Positions 42,401-53,642 of a stretch of DNA of 64,000 nucleotides are shown here, piece after piece. Within the stretch, counting starts at the first letter, position 1, and every line of letters starts with the position of its first letter. This DNA comes from Aphelocoma coerulescens. Lineage: Eukaryota > Chordata > Aves > Passeriformes > Corvidae. Both the position numbers and the translations under genes were made by a program. The DNA is taken from the NCBI RefSeq assembly GCF_041296385.1, contig NC_091014.1, positions 53,338,078 to 53,402,077 of the forward strand. The letters are read 5' to 3'. Below the pieces are notes generated by a model. It was not told the origin of the DNA, did not search any database, and was given only the letters and a program-made list of their open reading frames with translations.

Positions 42401-43412
42401 TGTGACCTGCCTGGATTTAATGGCACTCGTGTGAACTGAGCACAAGGACTGTGACAAAGCCATGCTGCTGCATTGATGTCTGAAGACGTAAAAGTCAGGC
42501 AACCCCTTCTGACCCCACTGCCCACTCGTCCCTCCTAGAGGCCAAACCTGTGATGGCAACGCAATCCCTCCCCATGAACGCCTTGCATCAGTCCAACTGC
42601 TCCTACCCTGGTAACAGCTCCTGTCCTTAAGCACCTGACTAGTTCATTTGGGATTATAGGCACAGCATATGTTTGCTGCATCCCTGTCTGTAAGCTCTTT
42701 TTGGAGCCTTGGCAGCATGAAGATGCAGCACACAGAGGTGGCAGGGGGCTGGAGAGAGGGGAAGGGTATTTGAGTGCTGACTATGCTATCCTCCTGAAAG
42801 AACAATGACAACTCAGGATTCATCCACTGCAGCTGCTCCCTTTTAACTGCTTATTTTGAGTATTTACAGAAAGAGGAGAAATCATTAAATTACCTGTTGG
42901 GATTTTCTTTTTCAGCAGGTTTTCTTCCAGAGAAGAGGCCAGCCTGACAGCACCTAGGCTGCCTCCAGCCCTCTGTCTATACCCAGCTGGCTGAGGCACT
43001 GCAAGTTTGTGTGTACACACACCTCACCCACTTCAGTACTGCCCTGCAGAAGGCTAAGGGAGGAGGTACAAAAGTCAGAGGCTGATGAAGACACTGCTTA
43101 GTGCTGTATTGATTTTTCTGACCTGGCACTGACAGATCAAAACTGAAGCCTGAAGCTGTTAGACCATTGCTAAATCTCATCCTGGTGTTGATGACTTGTT
43201 ATACTGCTGACCTGAGCTGGACCCACAGCACAGGTAAGCCTGAGAGGCTTAATGCCTCCCTTCTAAGGACTTATCATCTGATACTTCCCTACTAGAAGGC
43301 AACCTGATGAATTAACCCGAAACCTGGGTCATGCAATAAATCTGCCCTTGCTGGACATTTGCCTTCACCTCACATATTGGCTGCAAGAGAAGCATGGCTC
43401 GGCAAGCTTCAT
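33401..43412. other. 10 kb of non-coding DNA
   Basis: No gene was recognised. It contains a C27 homopolymer at 36949-36975. Base composition moves gradually from AT-rich to more balanced across this stretch. Open frames are below about 135 codons and not convincing. Confidence 0.55.
36949..36975. repeat. C27 homopolymer
   Basis: An unbroken run of 27 C's after cgtctt and before gctcag. On the minus strand it is a G27 run, able to form G-quadruplexes. The true length is uncertain because such runs are hard to sequence. Confidence 0.9.
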
Positions 43413-43776
43413 CTCACAGAATCAATCAGGTTGAAAAAGACCCCTAAGATCATCAAGTTCAACTGTTAATGTAGCACAAATCCAACACTAAACCATGTCC
43501 CCAAGTGCCACATCTACATGTCTCTTAAATATCTCCAGGGCTGGTGACTCAACCACTTCCCTGGGCAGCCTGTTCCATTGCTTCACAGTCTTTTCAGTGA
43601 CAAAACATTTCCTAATTTTCTATCCTGGCACGACTTTTTCCCTGGCACAACTTGAGGCCATTTCCTCCTGCCACTTGTTACTTGGGAGATCAACCCCCAC
43701 CTTGCTACAACCTCCTTTCAGGTAGTTGTAGAAAGCAACAAGATCTCTCCTGAGCCTCTTTTTCTCCAGCCTGCCC
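43413..43776 (-). mobile_element. CR1 LINE, ORF2 C-terminus and 3' end
   Basis: The plus strand starts tcacagaatcaatcaggttg and continues through aaaccatgtccccaagtgcc, acatctacatgtctcttaaa, cctgggcagcctgttcca, cttgaggccatttcctcctg and ctcctgagcctctttttctc. It is the complement of the last 360 bases of CR1, coding for the C-terminal part of ORF2. At about 43765-43779 it jumps directly to a much more 5' part of ORF2, so a middle segment is missing. The copy carries stops and indels and is not functional. Confidence 0.92.
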
Positions 43777-44042
43777 AGATCTCACTCTAGTGCTTTCTTC
43801 CCTCAAGCAGTTCAACACTCCTGCCCAGCTTGGTGTTGTCTGCAATCTGACTGAGGGAGCACTCAATGCCCTCGTCCAGATCACTGGCAAAGATTTTAGA
43901 CAGACTGAGCCCAGTACTGAGCCCTGTGCAACACCACTGGTGACTGGCCACCAGCTGGATGCAACTCCATTCACGAGCATGCTTTAGGGTTGGCCATCCA
44001 ACAAGTTTTTTACCCAGCAAAGTGAATACCACCCCAAGGTAC
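43777..44042 (-). mobile_element. CR1 LINE, reverse transcriptase fragment
   Basis: The minus-strand translation, split over two frames, gives [28 protein letters not shown] and then [20 protein letters not shown] followed by [11 protein letters not shown]. These match the CR1 reverse transcriptase core (VPQGSVLGP and FADDTKLG in intact copies). The catalytic YADD/FADD-type motif is altered to IADN, and at least one stop and one frameshift separate the two blocks. This is a dead remnant in the same orientation as the adjoining 3' end piece. Confidence 0.92.
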
Positions 44043-44099
44043 AAGCAGCAGTTATTTGGCTTCTTGGCCTTCCCCTTGATTCCGACCCATCAACACCCA

Positions 44100-44480
44100 A
44101 CCCTGTTGTCACCATCATTAAGGTAGTTTAAATCTCTTTCCACAAGTCTCCTCTGCAAAGATCCTTTCCCCCTTTTGAGTCAGGTGTACTGTATCTATCA
44201 CCAGCAGGCCTGGTGTTGTGTAAATTGATCCATGATCAAAATCCCAAAATTCTGCCAGTGACAGCAGCCTCGTAGACAGGTATTGATCTGCTGGCTTTTC
44301 CCGTTTCTCCCCTCATTCCCTGCAACTGGAAGGAGAGATGAGAACACCACTTGTGCTTCTGATCCCTTAACCAGTCATCCCAAGGCCCCAAAGTCTCTCT
44401 TCCAAGACTGCCCTCGGGTTTGTAACTTGATTGCTGCCTATCTGAAAAATCAATAATGGAAGAAAATCCAAGGGCCAAGT
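44100..44480 (-). mobile_element. Retroelement ORF1 remnant, SGNH/GDSL esterase-like
   Basis: The minus strand reads FWDFDHGSIYTTPGLLVIDT followed by VHLTQKGERIFAEE, then KRFKLP and a stop at about 44127. The block D-x-V-HLT-x-x-G resembles block V of SGNH/GDSL esterases (catalytic Asp and His), known from ORF1 of CR1-type LINEs and from common avian retroelement proteins. Upstream (in sense) WLRDQKHKW lies in another frame, so it is frameshifted. Lying just before the RT fragment in the same orientation suggests one original CR1 copy with the endonuclease region deleted, but it could be another retroelement that inserted nearby. Confidence 0.6.
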
Positions 44481-46487
44481 CAGAGTAGGAAGCTTTCTCT
44501 TCACATTTTTAACCCAGGCCCCAGGAAAGCAGCAGACTTCCCTAAGAAGTGTGTCCAGTCTGCATATGGTGCCTTCTATGATTTTGCTCCCTCAGAAGGG
44601 AGCGTCCTATGAGAATGACCAAGTCTTTCGCGGAGAAGCAGTTCTGATGCAGGGTGGAGGTTGATTTAGCCTCACTGACACCTCCAAGCCAGATGAACCA
44701 TCAACCTTCATTATTGCTTGGCTCCACTTGCAGAACCTTGTAGCTATTGTGCAAGGGCAGCTTGAGATACAGCACAGCTGAAGCAGGCCTTAGCCAGGAT
44801 GGATTCCCAAGAGAAAAAGCCATTTTCCTCATCTCAGGAAGAGGAGTTAAAAATGTGAGAGAGCTTGTTTTGCTCCTTCTCATCTGTCTGAGCTGCACAT
44901 CCCCTTGTATGGCTGTCTACTCTTGTTTTTCAGGCTGTGCACACAGAATCACATTCTCGATCTCCAGGCTACATTTAACATCACTTTACAACCATCCTCA
45001 AGAGGACAGCTGGGCAGCCGGCTCTGCCAAGCCCTGTGGTTTGGAGCAGATGCGAGCAAGTTTACTCTGCTAAGCAGTCCCACAGGTTTGTTCTGCCCTC
45101 AGCCCCGTGATGTTTGGGGTTTGGAAGGAAGACAGACTCCTGCTGGAGGAGCGGGGACATCAGCTCCTCCCCAACTTTTGAGCTATAAAAGTGTTAGCCC
45201 CAAGGATATCTTCTCTCCCATGAGAGGGTGGCAGCAACTCTCCAACAGGCTGAAATGCAGATCCTTCAAGCTCCCACCATTACCTTAGAACTGACAAGAA
45301 CTCCCCCTGCTCTCTAATCACCAATAAGCATTGCCCATGGGGTTTTTCCACCTTCTCCCCCAGCTGTGGAGTCCTCTGTGAGCACAGGCATTTTGTGCAG
45401 GCAATGATGGATGCTGATTGTTGTGGATGAGAGGGTGACTGCGCATGAAGAGACCCTCAGCAAAGTTCAGTGGCTTGGAAGAGTTTTCCTCAAGGGGACA
45501 GAGTAGTACAAGCACAGGATTGTCCCTGTCAGACAGCTCATTTTCCCTACCCCTGTCCAAGAGAGTGAGAGCACTGTCTGCCTGCATTAAGGTGGTTGCA
45601 CTGTTGGTAATTTGCAAACAGGCAGAGTTCACTTGGGGAAAAATGCAAAGCAGGGCAGGAGAGGAGACACTCTTTTAAAACACTTTTGTCTTTTGTTAAA
45701 CAAAGTTGTAAGACCTCTGTGGGAAAATCTATACCTAATTAAAAGTTTAGCAAGTCCAAGGAGATAGCCAAGGCTACAGAAATCAATTGGTGGGAGCCTG
45801 AGACTTATACACTAGCCCCTAGTATGTTAATTCACAATGTTTCCCAGAGATGAACATGACCCAGAGCTACACAGAGTGTCTAAGGCATTGCTTCTGGGAG
45901 GAAACAGGTGAAAAGTTCTCAAGTTGTTGGTGATAGCAGCCATTGTTCTTTCAGGGAAAAAGACACAAAGAAGCTGTTCAGCTATTTTGGAATAGACAAT
46001 TGCAGAAAAAACCCAAAAAATCTGCCTGAATCAGTCTTGCAATCATCAAGGCTGGTCAGCCTGAGTTTCCATGGTAAGCATTTCAACCAGGAGCTTAAAG
46101 CAAATGATGATGGTAGTCTTGATGGAGGGGTGCAGAGAAAGAGCAGGATGAGAGAGGCAGGCAGCCAGGGAAGCACTTCCCACACACACAGGGAAAGCTA
46201 AGACTGAAAGAGACACAGAGGTTTGGGCAGCTGTGCTCAGGGAAACATGACTGTGTATGTTCCTTGTCAACAAAGAAAGCTGCACCAAGGACAGACTCTC
46301 CTCCACTATCAATTATTTATTAAAAGAACCCCTGCACTCCTGAGCCTGTTCAGGTCTGGAGGTGGCACTGGCTCTGGAAGGGTGTGGGGAATGCTGCATC
46401 TCCTGCGGCAAGCACCACAAAGCAAACCCCAGCAGAAGGGCTGGGAATGTAACTCAGCTGAAGGGAGACAAAGCTGCCACTCCTAGA
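44481..46487. other. Non-coding DNA, possibly more decayed retroelement at the left edge
   Basis: The first few hundred bases may extend the retroelement at 43.4-44.5 kb, but I could not recognise a domain. Nothing else was identified. Confidence 0.5.
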
Positions 46488-46640
46488 ACCAGAGAGTCAC
46501 TTAGGTTGGAAAAAACCTTTAAGATCATCAGGGTGAGCTGTTAGCCCAGCACTGCCAAATTCACCAGGGCTACACATCTTTTAAATCTGCTCAGCACCTC
46601 CAGTTCCAAGGCCAGGGCACACAAGATCACAAACATAGGT
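46488..46640 (-). mobile_element. CR1 LINE, truncated 3' end
   Basis: The plus strand reads accagagagtcacttaggtt, then ggaaaaaacctttaagatca, agcccagcactgccaaattc and tacacatcttttaaatctg. It is the complement of the CR1 3' end, of the same type as the copies at 10.9 and 43.4 kb, with a small internal loss between the 'ccaaattcacca' and 'gggctacacatc' blocks. Confidence 0.88.
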
Positions 46641-49234
46641 CAAGAAATACAGAAGAGTAGTTGGAGGGTCTTACTCTGGGCTCCTGTAGTCCCAGCATCC
46701 CACCTCTAAACCCCTCCAAGGCCAGGGCAAATATGCACACAAAGGATCAGCTTCCCCCACCCCACTAAAACAGTCCCAGCACAGCAATCCCATGGCCTGG
46801 TTAAGCACATGCACTACTGGCAAGAAAAAAAAAAACAACAATTTGCTTTGCTGCTTGAGCACCCACCCCTGAGCTATTGAGAAAATACTATAACTTGTGC
46901 AATAGAGCTTTCCAATGCCAGCAATAGCAGGAGGCAGATGCAGCACAGGGGACGGAGATTGCCAGCCCCCTCCTCCCCACCCCCTGCAGCACAGGCAGAC
47001 ACACAAACTTACCTTTCACTCCTTCCCTCACTAACTGTCTTATCGCCATAGCAACTGTAATCCTAGGTCATGCAGCTAGGAAAAAAGAATAAATATAGCA
47101 CAAATGAAGATATACACTATCGCCAAACACAGCCTCAGTGGTAGAATCTAATTTTCATTAGAGGCATAACAGTGGTTTTGCATAATTATACATATATTAA
47201 TACCCAACATGCCCATCTTCAGTTGAAATTCATTAATTCAGTTCTAAATAAAAAGGATTGCTCATTGCAGGTTAATTTTTTTTTTTTAAAGCAGAAAATA
47301 TTTCTAAAAGCTCAAATCATACTTTCACAGCTTTTTCTTAATCCTGAGATTAACAGAGAAAGGAAAACACAAAGATTAAGTCGGCTCTGAAGTAGAAACA
47401 TAGCAAAAAACATTAACAGGAAACATTGCTGCTTTTGCAATGTGAGGAGTGAGAACAAGCAATAAAACAATTTGGCCAGATGCTGCACTGTACCTGGAAT
47501 CAAGTCCCAAAGGAAAGCATCTCACAGCCTTTGGTGCTTGTGGTGAAAGCAATACAGCAGCATTGTACTGAGAAGAACACACCGCTGCAAGCGACCAAAC
47601 ACGGGTTTGGCTGGTACCAGAATTTACTACACAGCTTGAGGTCAGCATTGACAAGAGGAGGCTTATTTACTCTGATGGCACAGATACAAGATAGCAGCAC
47701 CAAGGGACAGCCCCAGCCAAACATACTATAAAGCACAGAAACCTTTCCTCTACACCCATCCTTCTTTAATTTCCTCCTCAGGCTCCTTCATTACCTGCTA
47801 AATGCAAACACTCTGAGGCTGGTACCTGATACCCTCTTTATTACTGTTTCCAGGTGGGCCTTATCTGAGTGAGGGGGAGCCCTTGGTCCTGGTCAGACCC
47901 CACCTTTGCTGTGTGTGGGGCAGTGCCTGGGGGGTGGTTATTGTCACTTCAGGTAGCAGGTACCTGGGTATGTGGGTGCTCTGGGACTTCACAGTGAGCT
48001 CTTGTATTGCATGCATACATGTGGCTCTTAGGAGGCTCCCAAAATCCTGACCTGGTGCATGCTGGACTAAATAATAAACTAAAATCAGCATCCTTAGGAG
48101 CTGTCTTTTCTCTAACCTCATCAATATCCAGCCAGGGAGGCGAGGGAGAATCTATGACTTGGGTTTGACTCCACAGAGGCTTATTAAATTCCTCACTTAC
48201 TGAAAAGGCAAGGAGAACTAGGACCAAGGGTAGAGGAGGGCTGGGTTTGAGGAAAGGGTTTGGCGGAAGGAAAAAGGGGGAGGTGGCAGAGTAAATGGAA
48301 AGACAGAGGAAGAGATGGAGAGAGATCTGTCCTAAACAGCAACAGAAATCTCTCATGGCTGTCAGTCTCCAGCTCCTCTCTTCCTTGTGTTGTCATTAGT
48401 ACACAGTTCAAAGCTCAGCCAGTGGGAAGGAGAAATCTCCCTTCTTGCCCAAGCTTCTGCAGGAGGGAGAGGGAATTCACTGCCTATCTGTCCAAGCCTG
48501 TGTCTGCCCTGGCCAGGATCTTGCTTGTCCCTCTGCAGTAGGGAGCCCTCACTGACATGGACTTTTGGGATGTGCAGCAGGTCCAAATGTGGCCCCTTCA
48601 CTCCCCACTGTGAACATCTCCTGCCCCTGTCCTGGAGGTACCTGAGCCCTGGAAGCCCACATATCCGTGATGAAAAGAGAAATCATTGCTTGCTTCACAT
48701 GCTGCTGGTCAAAACCAGATTTTCTTCTTTTTTTTATGTAATGAACATACACCTCTGGCACACTTGTGCCTCCTGTGTCTGTCCTCCCCACTTGAGTGCT
48801 GTCCAGGACAGGAGAGGAGCATTTTGGACAGGTCAGATGGCACAGGGTCCTGCTGGGCATGACCTGTGAGCTCAGTGGAGGAAAGAACCCACCTTCTCTC
48901 TGTGGAGCTGTGCTGTAGGTTTGCGTGGGCTGTTTGCCCAGGGTTGCCCATTGACTACAAAGGCTAGCCAGCCTTCTGCCTGACCAAGGAGCAGTGGCAG
49001 TGCTAAAACCTCCAGAAAAGCAGGGGACGTGTTCAAATCTCTGTGATAAAGTTTACTTGTGGGAGCAGGACAGGCATTGAGATATGGTGGCTTATCCTGA
49101 GAAAAGATTCAAAATCTTCTCTGAACTGGTGAAGAGAACAAAACCAGCCACTCCTCTGATTTTTGTGTTGTCTGCAGTTACCACCTCTGGCTGCCAAAAA
49201 TCGTTGGTAGGCCATGAAATGGGGAAACAAGACA
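46641..49234. other. Non-coding DNA, nothing recognised
   Basis: No gene or clear repeat family. Open frames up to 160 codons (48387-48869, plus) overlap open frames in other registers and have no recognisable domain. Confidence 0.55.
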
Positions 49235-49357
49235 GACAGGGACTTGCTCCGTCCCTTGAATTATTTAAGGCCAGGTTGGACACGACTTTGAGCAACCTGG
49301 TGTAAGTGGAAGGTGTCCCTGCCCACGTAGGAACGAACTGGGATACATTCAAGGAGG
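49235..49357 (+). mobile_element. CR1 LINE, short 3' end in the opposite orientation
   Basis: The plus strand reads LELFKARLDTTLSNLV and a stop, the C-terminus of a CR1 ORF2 (LE-FK-RLD---L-NL), followed by gtggaaggtgtccctgccca, the start of the CR1 3' UTR. It differs in sequence type from the minus-strand copies (short tail with 'tggaaggtgtccctgcc'), so it belongs to a different CR1 subfamily. Confidence 0.88.
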
Positions 49358-51745
49358 AGCTGAAATATGACCTAGGAAGCTTGTAGAGACAAACTTGTAG
49401 AGTTCCAGAAGTACTGTTATCCCCTGGCTCCTGCAGTTTTGATACAAGTTTGGTCTCTCCCTTGATGCTCCTTTCCTGCAGTTGTCCCTGCATATACAAA
49501 TCCCTTGACATGGGAAACCAAGCCCCAGTGTCCCTCCCCACTCTACCTGTCAGGGGTTTCTACCCATGTCACCTGCTGTGACTCCCACAGTCCTCTGGCA
49601 ACAGCAGGGAGAGGGATACCTCAGCTGGGGACCCTGACAGGGTGGTTCCTTCCCTGCAAACAGTCACTGAGCCACACTGAGGAAAAGCAAAGCAGTAAGG
49701 ATTCAAGGGACACAGTCCCTGTTCCCCTTTGGAGGGACATTTAAGGCAGCTGGAGAGGCAGAGGGCATGTGTGAGCATATCCAGCAGGATGAGCTTCATG
49801 ATTTAGGCAAACAGTGTAAATGCTTAAGTACTTACATCTAATACCTTTCCTGGCACTCTCACAAATGGACTCTCCTGCCCAGCCATGCAGAGCAGTCTCA
49901 GATGCCATCTCACAGCAGGGACCTGTGTAATTCCATCCTTCTGCCTACAGGCACACCTGGAAATCCTGCATGTGCAGTGTGGCCCTCTCCCTCTGCCCTG
50001 CCTCCCCACTGGAGGGGACAGGCAAGCGATGCTCAGCCTGTCTCGCAGGGGCTGGGGATCTCTGTGGCGTGCATGGCACCTTGGAGGGCAGTGTCACGGG
50101 GTATAAACGTGAGGCAGGGGGGCAGGTGATTTGTTCCAATGTTTTGCTGAAGTCAAACAGCAATTCCTGACCAGACAATGGAACCAGACCAGAGAAATGG
50201 AAGTTGTGGCAAACTGCACTTCCCGGTCCAGTGCTGAGCTGAAGCTGATGTGTGCTCATAACAGGGCAGGGGCTCTCCTACCCCTCATGGACTCTCACAT
50301 GTTCCCACAGCAACAGCAAGGCAATCACATTCCTCCTTCTCTCTCGTGCACACTGATTAAAATCATGCTCATCACAAGTGCCTCAGCTCAAGCACCCAGC
50401 CCTTTAATTGCTGCAATGAAGGATATGAATGTAGGCGATTCTGAGGACAGCAAAGCAGAAAATTAGCATTTAGCATGAAAGTGATACCACTGCATCATCA
50501 CCAGTGCAAAGCAAACAACACAACCAGCCAGGCTGCCTCCTTCCCTCCCTACCTGGGTGCTTGGACTCATCCAGTGCTGCAACAGCCCCATTACTTTCCA
50601 CACACCTGGGGCCTGTCCCTCTGAGGCTGCCACCAGGAGACAGGCAGGGGCTGCAAGGTGGCATCTGCTTGCTGACTCTGAGCTTTTGATGAAGCAGGTT
50701 TATATACTCCTGCCAAAATAATCCTCTGTCAGACGTCAAAAATGCCACATTAGCTGCTGCATTGATTCCTGTGGTATTTACAGAGCAGAAGAATGCAGAA
50801 GCAAGCAGGGATGAGGCTGAAGGGAAGAAACCTGCACCCCTGGTGTGTCCTGTCCCTCAAGGTCAATCATACATATCAAGCCAGGAGTTAGATCTTCTTC
50901 TCCAGACCCTTACCTCTCTCCATCATTACTGCAAATTCCCCTCAGGCCCTCTCACCTCTTTGTTACCTAGGCTGGTTGGGCACAAACAGACATTAAAATG
51001 CTGTGTCCATAGAAGCCTAAAAGAAAAGGCTGGCTTTTTACCAGTCAGGCTGGGATGGAGCCATCATTTGGTAGATGAGAACTAATCTTGCAAATCTGTG
51101 AGCAGCCGCAGGGGTGACTGCCATGCTTTCCCACCCCAGCCAGGGCTCTGCACGTTTGGTGGCTTCTGCCACAGAGAGAGCTGCCATTGCCCTGGCCTCC
51201 CCTGTGTAGGTGCCTGAACATCCTTGCCCAATTGGGAGAGTATTTCAACATGTTTTGACATGGATCTGTGACCTCTTTGGGTTCCTGAGCAAATTGATGA
51301 CGCTGAGATGCCAAAGCTCGAGTTCTGAATAGCAGATGGAGTAGCAATTTACACTGCATGAGGAGGGTCCCTCTGGTCCCCAACAGTGCAAGACGGGGCT
51401 CATTGCCCTGGGGCAAGCAGAGACCATGGCAACTTGGTTACGGACATCGTTGCCCAGACACTGCCTGTCTCAGTGCTGTGGGCACTGCTGGTGAGCAGTG
51501 TTCCGAGTCAGCAGTTTGGGCTGTTTACTGCTTTAATATATCCTTGAAAAAAGAGACCAGTGGGAGATCTGTTTATAAGCCACAACCACCCTGAAACAAG
51601 TATATGCCTACGCCCACGCACAGACACAAAGCAGCAGTGACTATGGAAGCATACGAATAAATATTGAGCAGACACCGAGGGATTTTCAGAACAGTCTCTC
51701 TATTTCTTTTTTTATTCAATGCCACGTTGTTTGTTGTTGGCTGCC

Positions 51746-51770
51746 TTTTTTTTTTTTTTTTTTTTTTTTT
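51746..51770 (-). repeat. T25 homopolymer (A25 on the minus strand)
   Basis: An unbroken run of 25 T's. Read on the minus strand it is an A25 tract, preceded 11 bases earlier by AATAAA at 51787-51782. See the finding on this site. Confidence 0.9.
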
Positions 51771-51787
51771 AACCTTCCTGATTTATT
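51771..51787 (-). promoter_or_regulatory. Candidate poly-A signal followed by A-tract
   Basis: On the minus strand ggaaataaatcaggaaggtt leads straight into 25 A's. AATAAA sits at the normal distance from a cleavage site. It could be a distal poly-A site of CACNA1I (about 6.7 kb past the stop, same strand), or the end of a retroposed mRNA copy, or chance. Confidence 0.3.
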
Positions 51788-52671
51788 TCCTATGCCTGGG
51801 CTTACAATAACAGCAGAAACTAATCAGTGGCCAATGATGATTAACTCTCTCACGTGTTATTAACTCTGCATTCAAGGTAAGGTAATTTCAAAAATCTGTG
51901 CCAAGAAATATAAATGTACAGGGAGGAAGGGGCAGTTGTATTTGTATACAGGGATTATACACACAAAAGCAGATCTTTTATCCACATCATCCTGTTTACA
52001 CTGCACTCAGCTTTTCTACTTAGAAATATCTATTATTATCTAGAATATGTGTAGTACTTCTGTGCGTAGGTCATCTTGAAATGAACCCTTCATATGATTC
52101 AGATAAGGAGGTGAGAAAGGAAGTGTGTAAGTGAGAAGGTAAATTAACTGTGTTGGTGAAGTTGTAATTGAAAGGAGAAATGGGGTCATCCACTTTCATT
52201 GTTATCCCAGTGATTATTAGATGCATCTAAGGATGACAGTGGTAGTTTTAGAGGAAAGTCCACCTGGTACTTCATCTCCGAAGCTGTGATAGCTCAAAAG
52301 CAAGTCTTATCCCAAGGACTTACAGGGTAATAAAAACACTTGCCTGTGCATTACCACGTACCTTGAGTTCTTGTATGATGCTTCTCCTCCTTATGTGTGG
52401 GTGGCTCTCTCCTAAAAAGGCACTTTTCAATTTAAAAGCAAGTCTTGGATTAAAGGTGTTTCACTAAAAAATAGTTTCTCTTCAGATTGCCATCCACAGA
52501 GCCCATGGTATCACTGATTATTTGTTTTGAAGCAGCATCTTAGCCCATGTGAGTGTTTCTGACTGAAGGAAGGGTGGCTGCCCTGCCTGCTTGTACTGGG
52601 TGGTTGCTAGACCCCTTTTCGAAGATGCTCTGCCAGACTGTGAAAGAATAGTGCTATTCCCTTAGCAGCAT

Positions 52672-52696
52672 AAGAAAGAGAAGAAAAGAAAGAAAG
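52672..52696. repeat. Purine (GA/GAAA) tract
   Basis: A 25-base run made only of A and G (aagaaagagaagaaaagaaa and following). Confidence 0.85.
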
Positions 52697-53622
52697 TTGT
52701 GACAGCAGAACTGTGAAAAATCCCACCTCACTGTGGTCAGCACAAGGAGGTAACTTAAAGTGCAAAAATTTCATCCAGGATGAGTCAGCTGGGGGAAAGA
52801 AAAGGGAAGAGGTGCAGAAAGAGCTGCTTCATTTCACATGGTGCACTATGTGCACCAACACTGCCCCAGCAACCAGAAGCAAAACAAAAAAACAACAAAA
52901 CTCAGCTTCAGCATCTCTCAAAGTTCTCCAAAATAATACAGATTGTTAAAGCAGCATTACACAGAAGGTTAAAGTGCTCTGGTCTCCGAAAATGTCCTTG
53001 GTAAAACAGCGCCTGTCCCGCTGCTATCATTCTGCTCTGTAGACCATGAGACAAAGGGAGAGGCGTATCTGTCAACTTTGGTGACTACTGACAAAACCAC
53101 TAAGGAAAAAGATTTGTATTCCTCTGTGTCCACAGCACTGCATGGCAAAGGGGGAGCGTGAGCTGGAGCCTGCTGTGCTTTTCATGGCAACAGCCCAGCT
53201 GCTCATGGGAGCAACTGCATGAGGTACAGAGTCCTCTCTGCTCTTACTGATGTCATGGGCATGAAAGATGCTCAGCAGTGCTGCTGACATGTGAAGTGAG
53301 GCTGAGAACAAACCCTGCTATACGGCTCATCTTTGCAATCCCATCGCTGGCATAAGGGGAAGAGCAGATTGTTATTGCTTATTGCTGCAGCTGATGTTAG
53401 GGCAAAAGCAGAGGCACGCTGCAAACCAGCATCTGGGATGCTGGTTTTGGTAGGGGGGAGAGCTCCTTCCTTGTAAACTGAGCACATCTGCTCTAGAAGT
53501 GGCCAGGAGGCATAAATATTGAATAGCAGATTGCCAGTTCCAGCTCCTGCGTGACAGGATCTTAGTAAATGCAAACAGGGGCTTGGAAATATGCAGAAGA
53601 AGGAAAAAGTGCTAGAGAAGAA

Positions 53623-53642
53623 ATATATATATATATATATAT
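53623..53642. repeat. AT microsatellite
   Basis: Ten uninterrupted AT units. Confidence 0.95.
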
